Origin: Mucilaginibacter sp. UBA5151
Lineage (GTDB): Bacteria; Bacteroidota; Bacteroidia; Sphingobacteriales; Sphingobacteriaceae
Assembly (NCBI GenBank): GCA_002413785.1
Contig: DHXR01000035.1
Coordinates: 1-64,000, forward strand
Reading direction: 5' to 3'
Length of the DNA: 64,000 nucleotides
The position numbers and the translations under genes were made by a program. This document shows positions 24,274-33,544 of this stretch, one piece after another (position 1 is the first letter of the stretch; every line of letters starts with the position of its first letter). The notes beneath the pieces were generated by a model. The model was not told where the DNA came from. It made no database searches and saw nothing but the letters and a program-made list of their open reading frames with translations.

Positions 24274-26817
24274 CTATTCATTTATATCATCAGTAACTGG
24301 TCCTGCACCGTTGCTTTCAGGTTCGCCGTCAATTTCCTTATCCTCTTCCTCGTCATGCTCAATTTTTGCAACAGAAGCAATTTCATCGTTTTCTTTAAGG
24401 GAAATTAACCTTACACCCTGGGTAGCCCTACCCATAGTTCTTAACTCACTTATAGCAATTCTTATTATAATGCCCGACTTATTAATGATCATCAGGTCTT
24501 CTTTATCAGTAACACCTTTTATGGCAACAAGTTTGCCGGTTTTGTCGGTTATATTTAAAGTTTTAACCCCTTTTCCGCCACGGTTTGTTACCCTGTAATC
24601 GTCAATATCTGTACGTTTGCCATAACCTTTTTCGGAAACCACCAAAACTGTTGTTTCAGGGTTATCAATACTGATCATGCCAACAACCTCATCGTTCTCA
24701 TTTTCAAGGGTTATGCCGCGCACGCCTGTAGCCGTACGTCCCATTGGCCGCACTTTGGATTCATTAAAGCGGATAGCACGACCTGATTTTAAGGCCATCA
24801 CTATTTCGCTGCTGCCACTGGTTAGGTTTGCTTCTAAAAGCGAATCGCCTTCATTAATATTTATTGCGTTTATACCATTTGCCCGCGGACGTGAGTATGC
24901 TTCGAGCGATGTTTTCTTGATAGTACCTTTACGGGTACACATAATGATAAAGTTATTTTCGAGGTACTCTTTATCCTTCAGGCTGATCAGCTTAATATAA
25001 GCTTTAATATTTTCCTCTTTAGGAATATTAATGATATTCTGGATAGCCCTGCCCTTAGAAATACGGGAACCTTCCGGAATTTCAAACACCCTCAACCAGA
25101 AACATTGCCCCGATTCCGTGAAGAACAGCATATAATTATGGTTCGATGCGATCAGCAAGTGCTCAATAAAATCAGCGTCCCGGCTATTGCTTCCCAGGGA
25201 GCCTTTCCCTCCCCTGCCCTGCCTGCGGTATTCAGTTAAAGGCGTGCGCTTAATGTAACCTTCACGGGAAATAGTGATCACAACATCCTCATCCTCAATA
25301 AAATCCTCAGTTTGCATTTCTGCAGACGAGTGCACCATTTCGGTTCTCCGCTCATCGCCGTATTTATCCCTGATCTCTGTAAGTTCATCTTTAATGATCT
25401 GCATCCGTAAACCTTCATCATTCAAAATAGAATTTAAATAATCTATCAGTTTCATTAAACCGGCATACTCATCTTTAATTTTATCGCGTTCAAGTCCGGT
25501 TAACCTTCTTAAGGTCATATCCAAAATGGCGCGTGCCTGTATGTCCGATAATCCAAATTGGATAATTAAACCTTCCCTTGCATCATCAGGTGTATTTGAA
25601 CCGCGAATTAACTTTATTACTTCGTCCAGGTGATCTAAAGCGATCAGTAAACCTTCCAGTATATGTGCACGTTTTTGGGCTTCAGAAAGTTCAAATTTTG
25701 TACGCCGTACCACAACCTCATGTCTGTGCTCCACAAAATGGTGGATCAGGTCCTTAAGGTTAAGCATCATAGGCCTTCCATGAACCAGCGCGATATTGTT
25801 TATACTGAAGGATGTTTGCAGTGCAGTGTACTTAAACAAATTATTCAGCACGATTGCTGCGTTTGCATCACGCTTTATTTCATAAACAACGCGGATACCT
25901 TCCCTGTTTGATTCGTCCCTTATGGCCGAAATACCTTCCAGTTTTTTGCCGTTTACCAATTCGGCTGTCCGTTCAATCATCAGGGCTTTATTTACCTGGT
26001 ATGGCACTTCTGTTACAATTATCCGTTCACGGTCATTGTTGTAGGTTTCAATTTCGGCCCTTGATCTTATCACGATCCTGCCACGGCCGGTTTCAAACGC
26101 CTCACGGGCCCCTTCAAAGCCGTAAATAATACCGCCTGTTGGAAAATCCGGGCCTTTGATGTGTTTCATCAGTTCGGTAACCTCAATCTGGCGGTTATCA
26201 ATCAGGGCTAAAGTTGCATTTATAACTTCGGTTAAGTTGTGCGGAGCCATATTCGTGGCCATCCCCACCGCAATACCCGATGCACCATTTACCAGCAAGT
26301 TTGGAAATTTAGCAGGTAAAACCGTTGGTTCCTGCAATGAATCGTCAAAGTTGAGCTGGAAATCAATGGTATCTTTATTAATATCGGCCAGCATTTCTTC
26401 AGCTATTTTTTCAAGCCTGGCTTCGGTATATCGCATTGCTGCAGGTTCATCACCATCAATTGATCCGTAATTACCCTGACCTTCGACAAAGGGATAACGC
26501 AGGCTCCATTCCTGGGCCATACGCACCATGGCGTCATATACAGACTTATCGCCATGCGGGTGGTACTTACCAAGCACCTCACCCACAATACGGGCTGATT
26601 TTTTATAAGGCTTGTTGTTATTTAAACCAAGATCGAGCATACCGTACAGCACACGCCTGTGTACCGGTTTTAACCCATCGCGCACATCGGGCAGTGCCCG
26701 GGAAACGATAACCGACATTGAATAATCAATATAGGCTGATCGCATTTCTTCATCAATATTTATCGAAATTATTCTGTCTTCTTTGTGCGGATTATCGTTT
26801 TCTGTTCCTTCGGCCAT
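24274..26817 (-). CDS. gyrA: DNA gyrase subunit A
   Basis: An 847-aa type II topoisomerase subunit. The N-terminal winged-helix/tower region carries the active-site Tyr130 in AAMRYTEARL, and the C-terminal beta-pinwheel has the GyrA box region QGRGGKGSLG. It introduces negative supercoils together with GyrB. The quinolone-resistance region reads HPHGDKSVYDAMVRM, so the position equivalent to E. coli Ser83 is Lys91 (codon AAG) while Asp87 is kept as Asp95. An acidic tail (HDEEEDKEID) ends the protein. It leads an operon with two TPR genes. No gyrB is in the window. Confidence 0.97.
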   Translation of the reverse strand: MAEGTENDNPHKEDRIISINIDEEMRSAYIDYSMSVIVSRALPDVRDGLKPVHRRVLYGMLDLGLNNNKPYKKSARIVGEVLGKYHPHGDKSVYDAMVRMAQEWSLRYPFVEGQGNYGSIDGDEPAAMRYTEARLEKIAEEMLADINKDTIDFQLNFDDSLQEPTVLPAKFPNLLVNGASGIAVGMATNMAPHNLTEVINATLALIDNRQIEVTELMKHIKGPDFPTGGIIYGFEGAREAFETGRGRIVIRSRAEIETYNNDRERIIVTEVPYQVNKALMIERTAELVNGKKLEGISAIRDESNREGIRVVYEIKRDANAAIVLNNLFKYTALQTSFSINNIALVHGRPMMLNLKDLIHHFVEHRHEVVVRRTKFELSEAQKRAHILEGLLIALDHLDEVIKLIRGSNTPDDAREGLIIQFGLSDIQARAILDMTLRRLTGLERDKIKDEYAGLMKLIDYLNSILNDEGLRMQIIKDELTEIRDKYGDERRTEMVHSSAEMQTEDFIEDEDVVITISREGYIKRTPLTEYRRQGRGGKGSLGSNSRDADFIEHLLIASNHNYMLFFTESGQCFWLRVFEIPEGSRISKGRAIQNIINIPKEENIKAYIKLISLKDKEYLENNFIIMCTRKGTIKKTSLEAYSRPRANGINAININEGDSLLEANLTSGSSEIVMALKSGRAIRFNESKVRPMGRTATGVRGITLENENDEVVGMISIDNPETTVLVVSEKGYGKRTDIDDYRVTNRGGKGVKTLNITDKTGKLVAIKGVTDKEDLMIINKSGIIIRIAISELRTMGRATQGVRLISLKENDEIASVAKIEHDEEEDKEIDGEPESNGAGPVTDDINE

Positions 26818-26980
26818 TTTAATTTCTATGTAGTATCTTCTCTATAATTGTCCGTTTAAAAATGTTATTTAAACGACCCGCGAAGTTAAGAAAATTTATG
26901 GTTTTACCATGCCAATTTTACTTGAAAAAAGTCCAAAAATCCGAATGCCGGTAATTTATAAAGTAAGATGTGGATTAGGG

Positions 26981-27373
26981 CTATCTAATCTTTTTCCAGT
27001 ATTCTATCACAAGCATACCGGTAGGTAATTTACCGCTTAAAGTGAGGGTATCATTTTTAAAGGTGTAAAGGTAATGAATTGGGATATTGGTGATTTTTGA
27101 TGGCTGGCTGCAAAAGGTTTCTTTATCAATACAACTATCGCCATTTAAAACATAAGTTCCCGATTCATATTTCTCTGTTTTATAACCTTTTTCAATTGCG
27201 AAAGCCTCGTAATGTGTGGCGTCATATTTTCGGTGGAGGGAATATCCTTTTGGGGCGCCCTCCTTTTTCCCATTATAAATACCGCCGGCAAATTCCCAGG
27301 TGCCTTTAAGGGACTTAGGTGCTTGAAATGAGCACAGCAGAGAAGCAATAAAGACCAAACCCAATGTTTTCAT
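26981..27373 (-). CDS. Hypothetical secreted protein, lipocalin-like length
   Basis: From the ATG at 27373 the product is 130 aa with a signal peptide (MKTLGLVFIASLLCSF) and a beta-rich body (LKGTWEFAGGIYNGKKEG, YLYTFKNDTLTLSGK, VIEYWKK). The alternation resembles small lipocalin-like exported proteins, but I cannot name a family. Earlier in-frame starts at 27388 and 27394 would overlap or abut the hemF stop at 27385. It follows hemF by about 11 bases and is probably co-transcribed. Confidence 0.65.
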   Translation of the reverse strand: MKTLGLVFIASLLCSFQAPKSLKGTWEFAGGIYNGKKEGAPKGYSLHRKYDATHYEAFAIEKGYKTEKYESGTYVLNGDSCIDKETFCSQPSKITNIPIHYLYTFKNDTLTLSGKLPTGMLVIEYWKKIR

Positions 27374-27384
27374 AATAACTATTT

Positions 27385-28299
27385 TCATACCCAATTAATT
27401 CCCTTCTTTAACAGCGATAACGTTTTTTCTTCCTCACTACCCGGTAAAGGCTGGTAATTATACACCCATTTGGCCGTTGGCGGCAGGCTCATTAATATGG
27501 ATTCGATGCGCCCGTTGGTTTCCAATCCGAATTTGGTGCCGGCATCATAAACCAGGTTAAACTCCGCGTAGCGACTGCGGCGCTGGAATTGCCATAGTTG
27601 CTGCTCTTCATTAAAAGGTTTATCACGATTTCGGTTTACCAGTTCGGTATAAACCGGGGCAAACGAACGGCCCAGCGCTTTTGAAAACTCAAAAATGGTT
27701 TCCCAGCTTAAATCATCATTTGCTGTTAAACGGTCGTAAAACACCCCCCCTATCCCGCGGGTTTCGCTGCGGTGTTTGATGAAGAAATAGTCATCGGCCC
27801 ACAATTTAAAACGAGGGTAAAAATCGGGATTAAATTTATCGCAAACAGATTTCAAAGACGCATGGAAATACCTGGCATCCTCCTCCAGGATATAATGCGG
27901 GGTCAGGTCAATACCGCCGCCAAACCAACGTACCGGCTTCTTTCCGTCACCAAATGATGAAGGCATTTCAAAATACCGGATATTCATGTGAATAATTGGA
28001 ACCATTGGGTGGTTGGGATGGATCACAATGGATATTCCGGTTGCAAAAAAGTCATCCTGTTCAATTTTCAGCACTTTTTTCAACGGATCGGGAAGTTGGC
28101 CATGGACGGCAGAAAAATTCACACCGCCTTTTTCGAGAATATTCCCGTTTTGGATAACACGGGTACGACCACCACCGCCGCCATCACGTTCCCATAATTC
28201 TTCTTCGAACTTCGCTTTGCCATCCAAGAGTTCAAGTGAAGCGCATATTTCATCCTGTATCAGCTTGTAGTCAGTAACGATCTGGTCTTTTGTAATCAT
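27385..28299 (-). CDS. hemF: Oxygen-dependent coproporphyrinogen III oxidase
   Basis: A 304-aa enzyme from the ATG at 28299 (MITKDQIVTDYKLIQDEI). The family blocks are complete: ERDGGGGGRTRVIQNG, HPNHPMVPIIHMNIRYFE, WFGGGIDLTPHY, HRSETRGIGGVFYD and the C-terminal RIESILMSLPP. It decarboxylates coproporphyrinogen III to protoporphyrinogen IX in haem synthesis using O2, so the organism should make haem aerobically. A 34-residue upstream extension from 28401 is open but runs through a word-repeat region and is unconserved. Confidence 0.95.
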   Translation of the reverse strand: MITKDQIVTDYKLIQDEICASLELLDGKAKFEEELWERDGGGGGRTRVIQNGNILEKGGVNFSAVHGQLPDPLKKVLKIEQDDFFATGISIVIHPNHPMVPIIHMNIRYFEMPSSFGDGKKPVRWFGGGIDLTPHYILEEDARYFHASLKSVCDKFNPDFYPRFKLWADDYFFIKHRSETRGIGGVFYDRLTANDDLSWETIFEFSKALGRSFAPVYTELVNRNRDKPFNEEQQLWQFQRRSRYAEFNLVYDAGTKFGLETNGRIESILMSLPPTAKWVYNYQPLPGSEEEKTLSLLKKGINWV

Positions 28300-28406
28300 C
28301 GGGGTAAAATTGCGGAAATTAGTTGAATTGTTGATCGGGTGAATAGTTGATTGAGTTAAATTTAAAAACCACTCACTAATCAACTCAATAAACCTTAACA
28401 ACCAAT

Positions 28407-29633
28407 TTAACCAGCCTCAACATAATTCAGGTCCTTGGCGAAAGTTTCCTTTAGCTGGCTTAAAGCAAAAAGGGCCACAACGGTAAGTATTGCCATCATG
28501 ATATAGCCGCTGGTGATCATGCCGTTATGTTTTACCAAAGCAACAAATCCCTGGCTGATAAGGATAAGTGAGCCCCGCACAAAATTTGGTACTGTTGTAG
28601 CGACGGTTGAGCGCAAATTGGTGCCAAATTGTTCCGCCGCGATAGTTATAAAGGTTGTCCAATAACCTACGCCAAAACCCATCAAAAAGCAAAGCCACTG
28701 ATATCGTCCTGTGGTAAGGCCTGTTGAGTTCAGATAGATGACAACAGTCAAAGCAGATAATACCAGGAAAATATACATCACCAGCTTTCTGGATTTAGTA
28801 ATTTGTGAAAGCAACCCGTTAATCATTCCGCCAACGGCTATACCGATATATGCATATAAAATACTATCACCGGCGCTTAACTTATCGCGGGCGTGGAGCG
28901 CAATCCCAAACTCAGGTTGTTGGGAAATCAAAATACCCACAACATACCAAAGCGGCACACCTATCAAAATACAACATAAATATTTTTTGAAGCGGTCCCA
29001 GTTGGTGAACAGCATAAAGAAGTTACCTTTCGAAACATCTTTATGAACGATATTTTTAAACATACCCGACTCAAAAGTACCCAATCGAAGCAATAATAAT
29101 AACATTCCCAAACCTCCGCCAACAAAATAGGCCTCACGCCAACCGTATTTTGCAACAATAGCAGCCGCTGCAGCTCCCAAAAGGCCAAGTGATGCAACGA
29201 TCATAGTGCCGTAACCCCTATTTTGTTTACTTAAAGTTTCACTAACCAAAGTGATTCCTGCGCCCAATTCGCCCGCAAGCCCAATACCGGCAATTACTCG
29301 CACTATAGTGTACATTTCGGCATCGTGAACCATGCCGTTGGCGAAGTTTGCCAGGGAATATAAAGCTATCGAGCCGAAAAGTACTTTAATGCGGCCAAGT
29401 TTATCGCCCAAAACGCCCCACAGTATTCCACCCACCAGCAGGCCGGCCATCTGCCAATTAAGAATAGAAATTCCCGTTTTAAAAACATCCGTCGGCTTAA
29501 CGCCCACATCAAGCAAACTAGCTTTCCTTACAATCAGGAATATCAAAAGGTCATAAATATCAACAAAATAGCCAAGGGAGGCTACTATTACTAAGAAAAC
29601 AGCATTCCTGGTGAGCTTGGCTGTAGTATCCAT
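28407..29633 (-). CDS. MFS transporter
   Basis: A 408-aa, 12-helix major facilitator protein with motif A GDKLGRIKVL between helices 2 and 3 and RVIAGIGLAGELGAGITLVSE in helix 4-5. This pattern is shared with the sugar/organic-acid porters. The cytoplasmic loop after helix 6 is basic. It likely imports a small organic anion, but the substrate is not readable. It lies about 107 bases upstream of hemF on the same strand, separated by an ATTGTTGATCGGGTGAATAG word-repeat palindrome. Confidence 0.9.
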   Translation of the reverse strand: MDTTAKLTRNAVFLVIVASLGYFVDIYDLLIFLIVRKASLLDVGVKPTDVFKTGISILNWQMAGLLVGGILWGVLGDKLGRIKVLFGSIALYSLANFANGMVHDAEMYTIVRVIAGIGLAGELGAGITLVSETLSKQNRGYGTMIVASLGLLGAAAAAIVAKYGWREAYFVGGGLGMLLLLLRLGTFESGMFKNIVHKDVSKGNFFMLFTNWDRFKKYLCCILIGVPLWYVVGILISQQPEFGIALHARDKLSAGDSILYAYIGIAVGGMINGLLSQITKSRKLVMYIFLVLSALTVVIYLNSTGLTTGRYQWLCFLMGFGVGYWTTFITIAAEQFGTNLRSTVATTVPNFVRGSLILISQGFVALVKHNGMITSGYIMMAILTVVALFALSQLKETFAKDLNYVEAG

Positions 29634-29746
29634 AATTGCAATAACTGGTTTATTATATATGTGGGAAACGCAATATTTTTCGTCGCTTTACCTTAAAATG
29701 AATTAATGAACATGTAAAGTGCTACGGTAGTATAAATTTTTCGCAA

Positions 29747-29773
29747 CAAAAAAACCCCTGTGAATGCAGAGGT
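29747..29773 (-). terminator. Terminator of the cold-shock gene
   Basis: On the minus strand ACCTCTG (29773-29767) pairs with CAGGGGT (29760-29754), followed by seven Ts. It lies 22 bases after the stop codon of the cold-shock gene. Confidence 0.75.
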
Positions 29774-29795
29774 CTCTAAGAATTCAATCTTTAAA

Positions 29796-29993
29796 TTATG
29801 CTTTTTTTACATTTACTGCCTGTAACCCTTTTCTGCCTTCTTCCACATCGTATGTAACGCTATCGTTATCTTTAATGGCATTTACGCCGCCTTGTACATC
29901 CTTAAAGTGTACAAAAAGATCCTTACCATCGTCGGTAACAATAAAACCATAACCTTTTTGTGTATTAAACCATTTTACTTTTCCAGTTTTCAT
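29796..29993 (-). CDS. Cold-shock domain protein
   Basis: A 65-aa single cold-shock domain with both RNA-binding motifs: KGYGFI (RNP1) and LFVHF (RNP2), after the standard KTGKVKWFN opening. It binds single-stranded RNA or DNA as an RNA chaperone. The gene has its own promoter at 30101-30129, a leader of about 100 nt as is typical for csp genes, and a strong terminator. Whether it is cold-inducible cannot be told. Confidence 0.95.
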   Translation of the reverse strand: MKTGKVKWFNTQKGYGFIVTDDGKDLFVHFKDVQGGVNAIKDNDSVTYDVEEGRKGLQAVNVKKA

Positions 29994-30100
29994 AAATATT
30001 AATATTGTTGTATAAAAAATTGTTTTGCAGATTAAAAAACTATCGCCAATCGAAGATAATAAAAATTATTTCAGAATGGGCATAGAAAAACCAATCTGCT

Positions 30101-30129
30101 CAAATATATAAAATATATTAATAACCAAA
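30101..30129 (-). promoter_or_regulatory. Promoter of the cold-shock gene
   Basis: TATATTTG (30108-30101, minus strand) is a perfect -7 box, with TTTG at 30129-30126 as -33 element 17 bases further upstream. It implies a csp mRNA leader of about 100 nt. Confidence 0.6.
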
Positions 30130-30134
30130 TAAAA

Positions 30135-30770
30135 TTATTTATTTGGTTGCGGTGTTAACCGTAAATAGGGTTTAACCAGTGTAAAACCTTTCGGAAATTT
30201 TGCAGGTATGTCCTCAGTTTTAATTGCCGGCACAACAACAACGTCTTCCCCGTCCTTCCAATCCGCAGGTGTTGCCACGCTGTAATTGGCTGTTAATTGC
30301 AATGAATCTATCACGCGTAAAATTTCCTGGAAATTTCTACCTGTTGACGCCGGGTAAGTAATGATCAGTTTAATTGTTTTATCGGGTGCGATAATGAATA
30401 ATGACCTTACAGTTGCTGTTAATGAAGCATTGGGGTGGATCATATCATAGGCCAGCGCGATTTCGCGGTTCTCATCGCCGATGATCGGGAAATTAACCTC
30501 GACGTGCTGTGTTTCATTTATATCTTTTATCCATCCTTTGTGCGACTCAACAGAATCAACGCTCAATGCCAAAACTTTTACATTACGTTTGTCAAATTCG
30601 CTTTTAAGCGAGGCTGTCCTTCCCAGCTCGGTGGTACAAACCGGAGTGTAATCAGCCGGGTGCGAGAATAGTACACCCCAGCTATTGCCAAGATAATCGT
30701 AAAAGTCAATATCACCTTCAGATGTTTTTGCTTTAAAGTTTGGAGCAGCATCTCCTAATCGTAAACTCAT
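30135..30770 (-). CDS. 1-Cys peroxiredoxin (Prx6 subfamily)
   Basis: A 211-aa thioredoxin-fold peroxidase with the peroxidatic Cys45 in DYTPVCTTELGR. The extended C-terminal domain of the Prx6 group is present (DWKDGEDVVVVPAIKTEDIP). There is no resolving cysteine in the usual 2-Cys position. It reduces H2O2 and organic peroxides in the cytoplasm. The reductant is not indicated by its neighbours. No clear TAnnTTTG box is seen upstream. Confidence 0.94.
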   Translation of the reverse strand: MSLRLGDAAPNFKAKTSEGDIDFYDYLGNSWGVLFSHPADYTPVCTTELGRTASLKSEFDKRNVKVLALSVDSVESHKGWIKDINETQHVEVNFPIIGDENREIALAYDMIHPNASLTATVRSLFIIAPDKTIKLIITYPASTGRNFQEILRVIDSLQLTANYSVATPADWKDGEDVVVVPAIKTEDIPAKFPKGFTLVKPYLRLTPQPNK

Positions 30771-30840
30771 TGTGTTTTAATTTATGTTGGTAAATAATAT
30801 TCTAAGTTACTTTGATTGTTTTAAAAATCAAGCAATTATT

Positions 30841-30876
30841 AAAATAAAAAAGCCTTCAATCCGGAGACTGAAGGCT
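30841..30876 (-). terminator. Terminator of the secreted hypothetical gene
   Basis: AGCCTTCA at 30851-30858 pairs with TGAAGGCT at 30869-30876. On the minus strand the stem is followed by TTTTTTATTTT. It is 28 bases after the stop at 30905. Confidence 0.8.
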
Positions 30877-30904
30877 GTAATTGATAGAATTTATGATGGG
30901 GTAA

Positions 30905-31387
30905 TTATTTTACCTGTTTAAAAAATTCTACATTACCTGAACCGGTAACCCTTACCAAAACTTCATGAGTGCTGCTTTTCAGGTCAACAAAGTACGATGT
31001 AGGGTCGATATCGCTGTTCATCGATTCGTTAGCAAGGTAAACAATAACATTACCGGCAGCATACCCTTTGTACTCATCAGCAATAAGCTTTTGCGATTTA
31101 GCAGGGATTGCATTGTAGCCTATAACCTGCGTGGTGCCTAAAAAATCACCGGCCAAATTGTAAAATGCGGTTTTCTTTGCATCGTCAATAATAAAGTCGG
31201 CTTTCTGGCAATTTTCGTTCACGGTCCAAACTATATTCTGCGCACCGGCAAAATCAGCATTAAACTCTTGTTGTACACTATATAAAACGGTAGCAGTAGT
31301 CCCTGTTGTCTTTTTACCACCATCAGCAGCAAAAACATTTACGCTGAACAAAGCAGCGGTTGCGATTGTTAAAATTACTTTTTTCAT
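30905..31387 (-). CDS. Hypothetical secreted protein, 160 aa
   Basis: From the ATG at 31387 the protein starts MKKVILTIATAALFSVNVFA, a clear signal peptide. It continues with a small alpha/beta body (FNADFAGAQNIVWTVNENCQ, YNLAGDFLGTTQVIGYNAIP, VYFVDLK-like strands). The pattern resembles small periplasmic BLIP/PepSY-like proteins of Bacteroidota, but I cannot assign it firmly. It has its own promoter and terminator and is monocistronic. An upstream extension to 31429 would place the promoter inside the coding region and is rejected. Confidence 0.75.
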   Translation of the reverse strand: MKKVILTIATAALFSVNVFAADGGKKTTGTTATVLYSVQQEFNADFAGAQNIVWTVNENCQKADFIIDDAKKTAFYNLAGDFLGTTQVIGYNAIPAKSQKLIADEYKGYAAGNVIVYLANESMNSDIDPTSYFVDLKSSTHEVLVRVTGSGNVEFFKQVK

Positions 31388-31413
31388 AGTTGTTTTAAAT
31401 TTTAAATCCGCAA

Positions 31414-31443
31414 CAAATGTACAGTGCATTTATCAATATCAAA
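31414..31443 (-). promoter_or_regulatory. Promoter of the secreted hypothetical gene
   Basis: TACATTTG (31421-31414, minus strand) with TTTG at 31443-31440, 18 bases between them, is a full match to the Bacteroidota promoter. It gives a leader of about 20 nt before the ATG at 31387. Confidence 0.65.
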
Positions 31444-31749
31444 ATTATAAATAAACTTTTATGAATATTTCATAATATATATCGATTTTTTGTGATAAAT
31501 TAAAAATTTCATAAACAGCTTAGTGTATTTGTTACAATATGTCAATGAAAAAACCTCCAAAAAATGGCGTTTACATTATATAAATAGCTTTTTTACATTA
31601 AATTAACCTCGAAAATGCCATTTAATTGTCATTTATACGGTTATGGAAGGAATGTTGGAATGTTGAACTTTTAAAATGGAATATTGCCTGGTAGGCTTTG
31701 CCAAAAAAACCTTACAACATTTCAACTTTGCAACGTTCCAACAATCCCT
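31444..31749. other. AT-rich gap ending in a word-repeat palindrome
   Basis: About 190 very AT-rich bases without a gene are followed by GGAATGTTGGAATGTTGAA (from about 31647), answered by TTTCAACTTTGCAACGTTCC up to about 31741. The palindrome abuts the stop of the SDR gene. No promoter other than the one at 31414-31443 is evident. Confidence 0.5.
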
Positions 31750-32556
31750 TCAGCCATTATCCGCAAAACCGGGGTACAGGGTCATACCTCCATCCATAAA
31801 AATGGTGGTACCTGTGATGTAGTCGGCTTCATCGGAAACCAGCCAGGCGGCGAGCTTGCCAATATCATCAGGTTCGCCTATACGGTTATAGGGTATCAGG
31901 GTCAATAACTTGTTCAGGGCGTCCGGTGTATCCCAGGCTGATGTATTTATGGGTGTTTGAATAGCGCCGGGTCCAATGCCCACAACACGAATCTTATGCG
32001 GGGCCAATTCCTGGGCTATACTTTTCATAAACATACTTATACCGCCTTTACTGGCTGCATAATTTACATGTCCGGCCCAGGGGATTACCTCATGAACACT
32101 GCTCATACAAATTATTTTACCTGCGGCCCTGCTCCGCCCTTCCACTACTCCCCTCTTTATAAACTCCTTTGCAGCCTCACGTGAACATAAGAACTGCCCG
32201 GTTAGGTTGATGCTGATCACGGTGTTCCATTGTTCCAAAGTCATATCCACAAAACGCGAATCTCTTTGCAGGCCGGCATTGTTTACCAATATATCAATGG
32301 TACCATATTGCCGGTACATTTCGGCAAACATGGCCTGTACTTCGGCTTCGTTGCTGATGTCGGCATGAATTGCATAGGCTGTGCCGCCTGCCGCGGTTAT
32401 TTCGTCAACTGTTTTTTCGGCATTTTCATGTGCATCCACATGATTGATGACCACATTGGCGCCAGCCGCCGCCAATGCTAATGCAACGCCTTTGCCTATG
32501 CCGCTGTCGGCGCCTGTAACTAATGCTGATTGCCCTTTTAGTGATGTTGAATTCAT
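31750..32556 (-). CDS. Short-chain dehydrogenase/reductase, glucose 1-dehydrogenase-like
   Basis: A 268-aa classical SDR with the cofactor motif TGADSGIGKG at residues 15-24. NNAG, the catalytic Ser in CMSSVHE, and YAASKGG (Tyr and Lys) are present. The PGAIQTPIN and C-terminal FMDGGMTLYPGF segments are typical of glucose 1-dehydrogenase-like SDRs. It is an NAD(P)-dependent oxidoreductase with unknown substrate. It is flanked by word-repeat palindromes on both sides and transcribed alone. Confidence 0.9.
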   Translation of the reverse strand: MNSTSLKGQSALVTGADSGIGKGVALALAAAGANVVINHVDAHENAEKTVDEITAAGGTAYAIHADISNEAEVQAMFAEMYRQYGTIDILVNNAGLQRDSRFVDMTLEQWNTVISINLTGQFLCSREAAKEFIKRGVVEGRSRAAGKIICMSSVHEVIPWAGHVNYAASKGGISMFMKSIAQELAPHKIRVVGIGPGAIQTPINTSAWDTPDALNKLLTLIPYNRIGEPDDIGKLAAWLVSDEADYITGTTIFMDGGMTLYPGFADNG

Positions 32557-32773
32557 ACGTGTAAGATTAAGGCTTTAATATAAGGCAAATATTATTGAAA
32601 TGATAATATTTTTGTCAGAACTAACCACGGAGAAATAATGAAAATTGAGAATTATAAAACTTAGCGAACTCCGTGTTTTCTTTGCATCTCCGTGTTAAAA
32701 CTTTTTAATGTTTAGTTATATAGACGAGGATTTCAGAATTCTCAATTGTAAATCTGCTCCCTTAATTAGCATT

Positions 32774-33520
32774 TTACAACTCCTTCACATATTCCAAAAA
32801 CAAATATAAAGCCTTCTTTTTATTCTCAGTCAGCTCAAAATCAAGTTTGTGCATTAAATAATCTTCAAAATCAAAATCAGGCCTTGAAGGCAGTTCTTTT
32901 AGTAGTTCGCCCCTGTGGTTAAGCCCATATTTCAGCGACTGGTTAAACTCGGCCATAAATTCGGATGAAATGGGCTTGTTGGCAATCCATGCCGCGAATA
33001 CAAATGGCAGTCCTGTGAATTTTTGCCATTCTTCGGCCAGGTCGTATACGAAAGGATATTGTTCCTTTTTTCCAAAAGTGCGGTCGCCTATTTGCACAAA
33101 GGCGGTATATGGGCCGGCGGATTTCGCATAATCAGCAGCATCTTCTACAATCATCAGATGATCTGCCTTCCAGTAATTTTTCAGCAAAACCCTGGCTAAG
33201 TTATTGGAACTGCGTGACTGCGGGTCGAGCTGCAAGGTCTTCACATCTTTTATATCGCAATTACTAAAAATAAATACGGAGTTCACAGCCCCAATGGCGC
33301 CGATACAATAATCGGATACAATTTCCCAATACTTCAGGCTTAGGGTGGCGGCTACCGGGATCAGGCCAATATCCACCACGTCGTCAATTAATTTTTGAGC
33401 ACAATCTGATGGATTATCAAGGCTAAGGTCTATTTTTTCTAATATTCCGGTATGCTGAAGGCCGTATATAAACGGTTTGGTATTGGTATAACTAACGGCG
33501 GATATTCTTATTTTATTCAC
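32774..33520 (-). CDS. mqnA: Chorismate dehydratase (futalosine menaquinone pathway)
   Basis: A 248-aa protein of the MqnA/MqnD periplasmic-binding-like fold, beginning RISAVSYTNTKPFIYGL and containing DVVDIGLIPVAATLSL and LDPQSRSSNNLARVLL. MqnA dehydrates chorismate to 3-enolpyruvylbenzoate, the first committed step of futalosine-dependent menaquinone synthesis. It is 24 bases downstream of a histidine phosphatase gene and in the same minus-strand run as mqnE, which uses its product. Confidence 0.93.
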   Translation of the reverse strand: MNKIRISAVSYTNTKPFIYGLQHTGILEKIDLSLDNPSDCAQKLIDDVVDIGLIPVAATLSLKYWEIVSDYCIGAIGAVNSVFIFSNCDIKDVKTLQLDPQSRSSNNLARVLLKNYWKADHLMIVEDAADYAKSAGPYTAFVQIGDRTFGKKEQYPFVYDLAEEWQKFTGLPFVFAAWIANKPISSEFMAEFNQSLKYGLNHRGELLKELPSRPDFDFEDYLMHKLDFELTENKKKALYLFLEYVKEL

Positions 33521-33544
33521 AGGTATTTATTAGAAGTATTTATT

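Noticed and set aside
28300..28401. 34-codon upstream extension of hemF
   Set aside because: It runs through TTGATCGGGTGAATAGTTGA word-repeat DNA. The ATG at 28299 gives the normal length of 304 aa.
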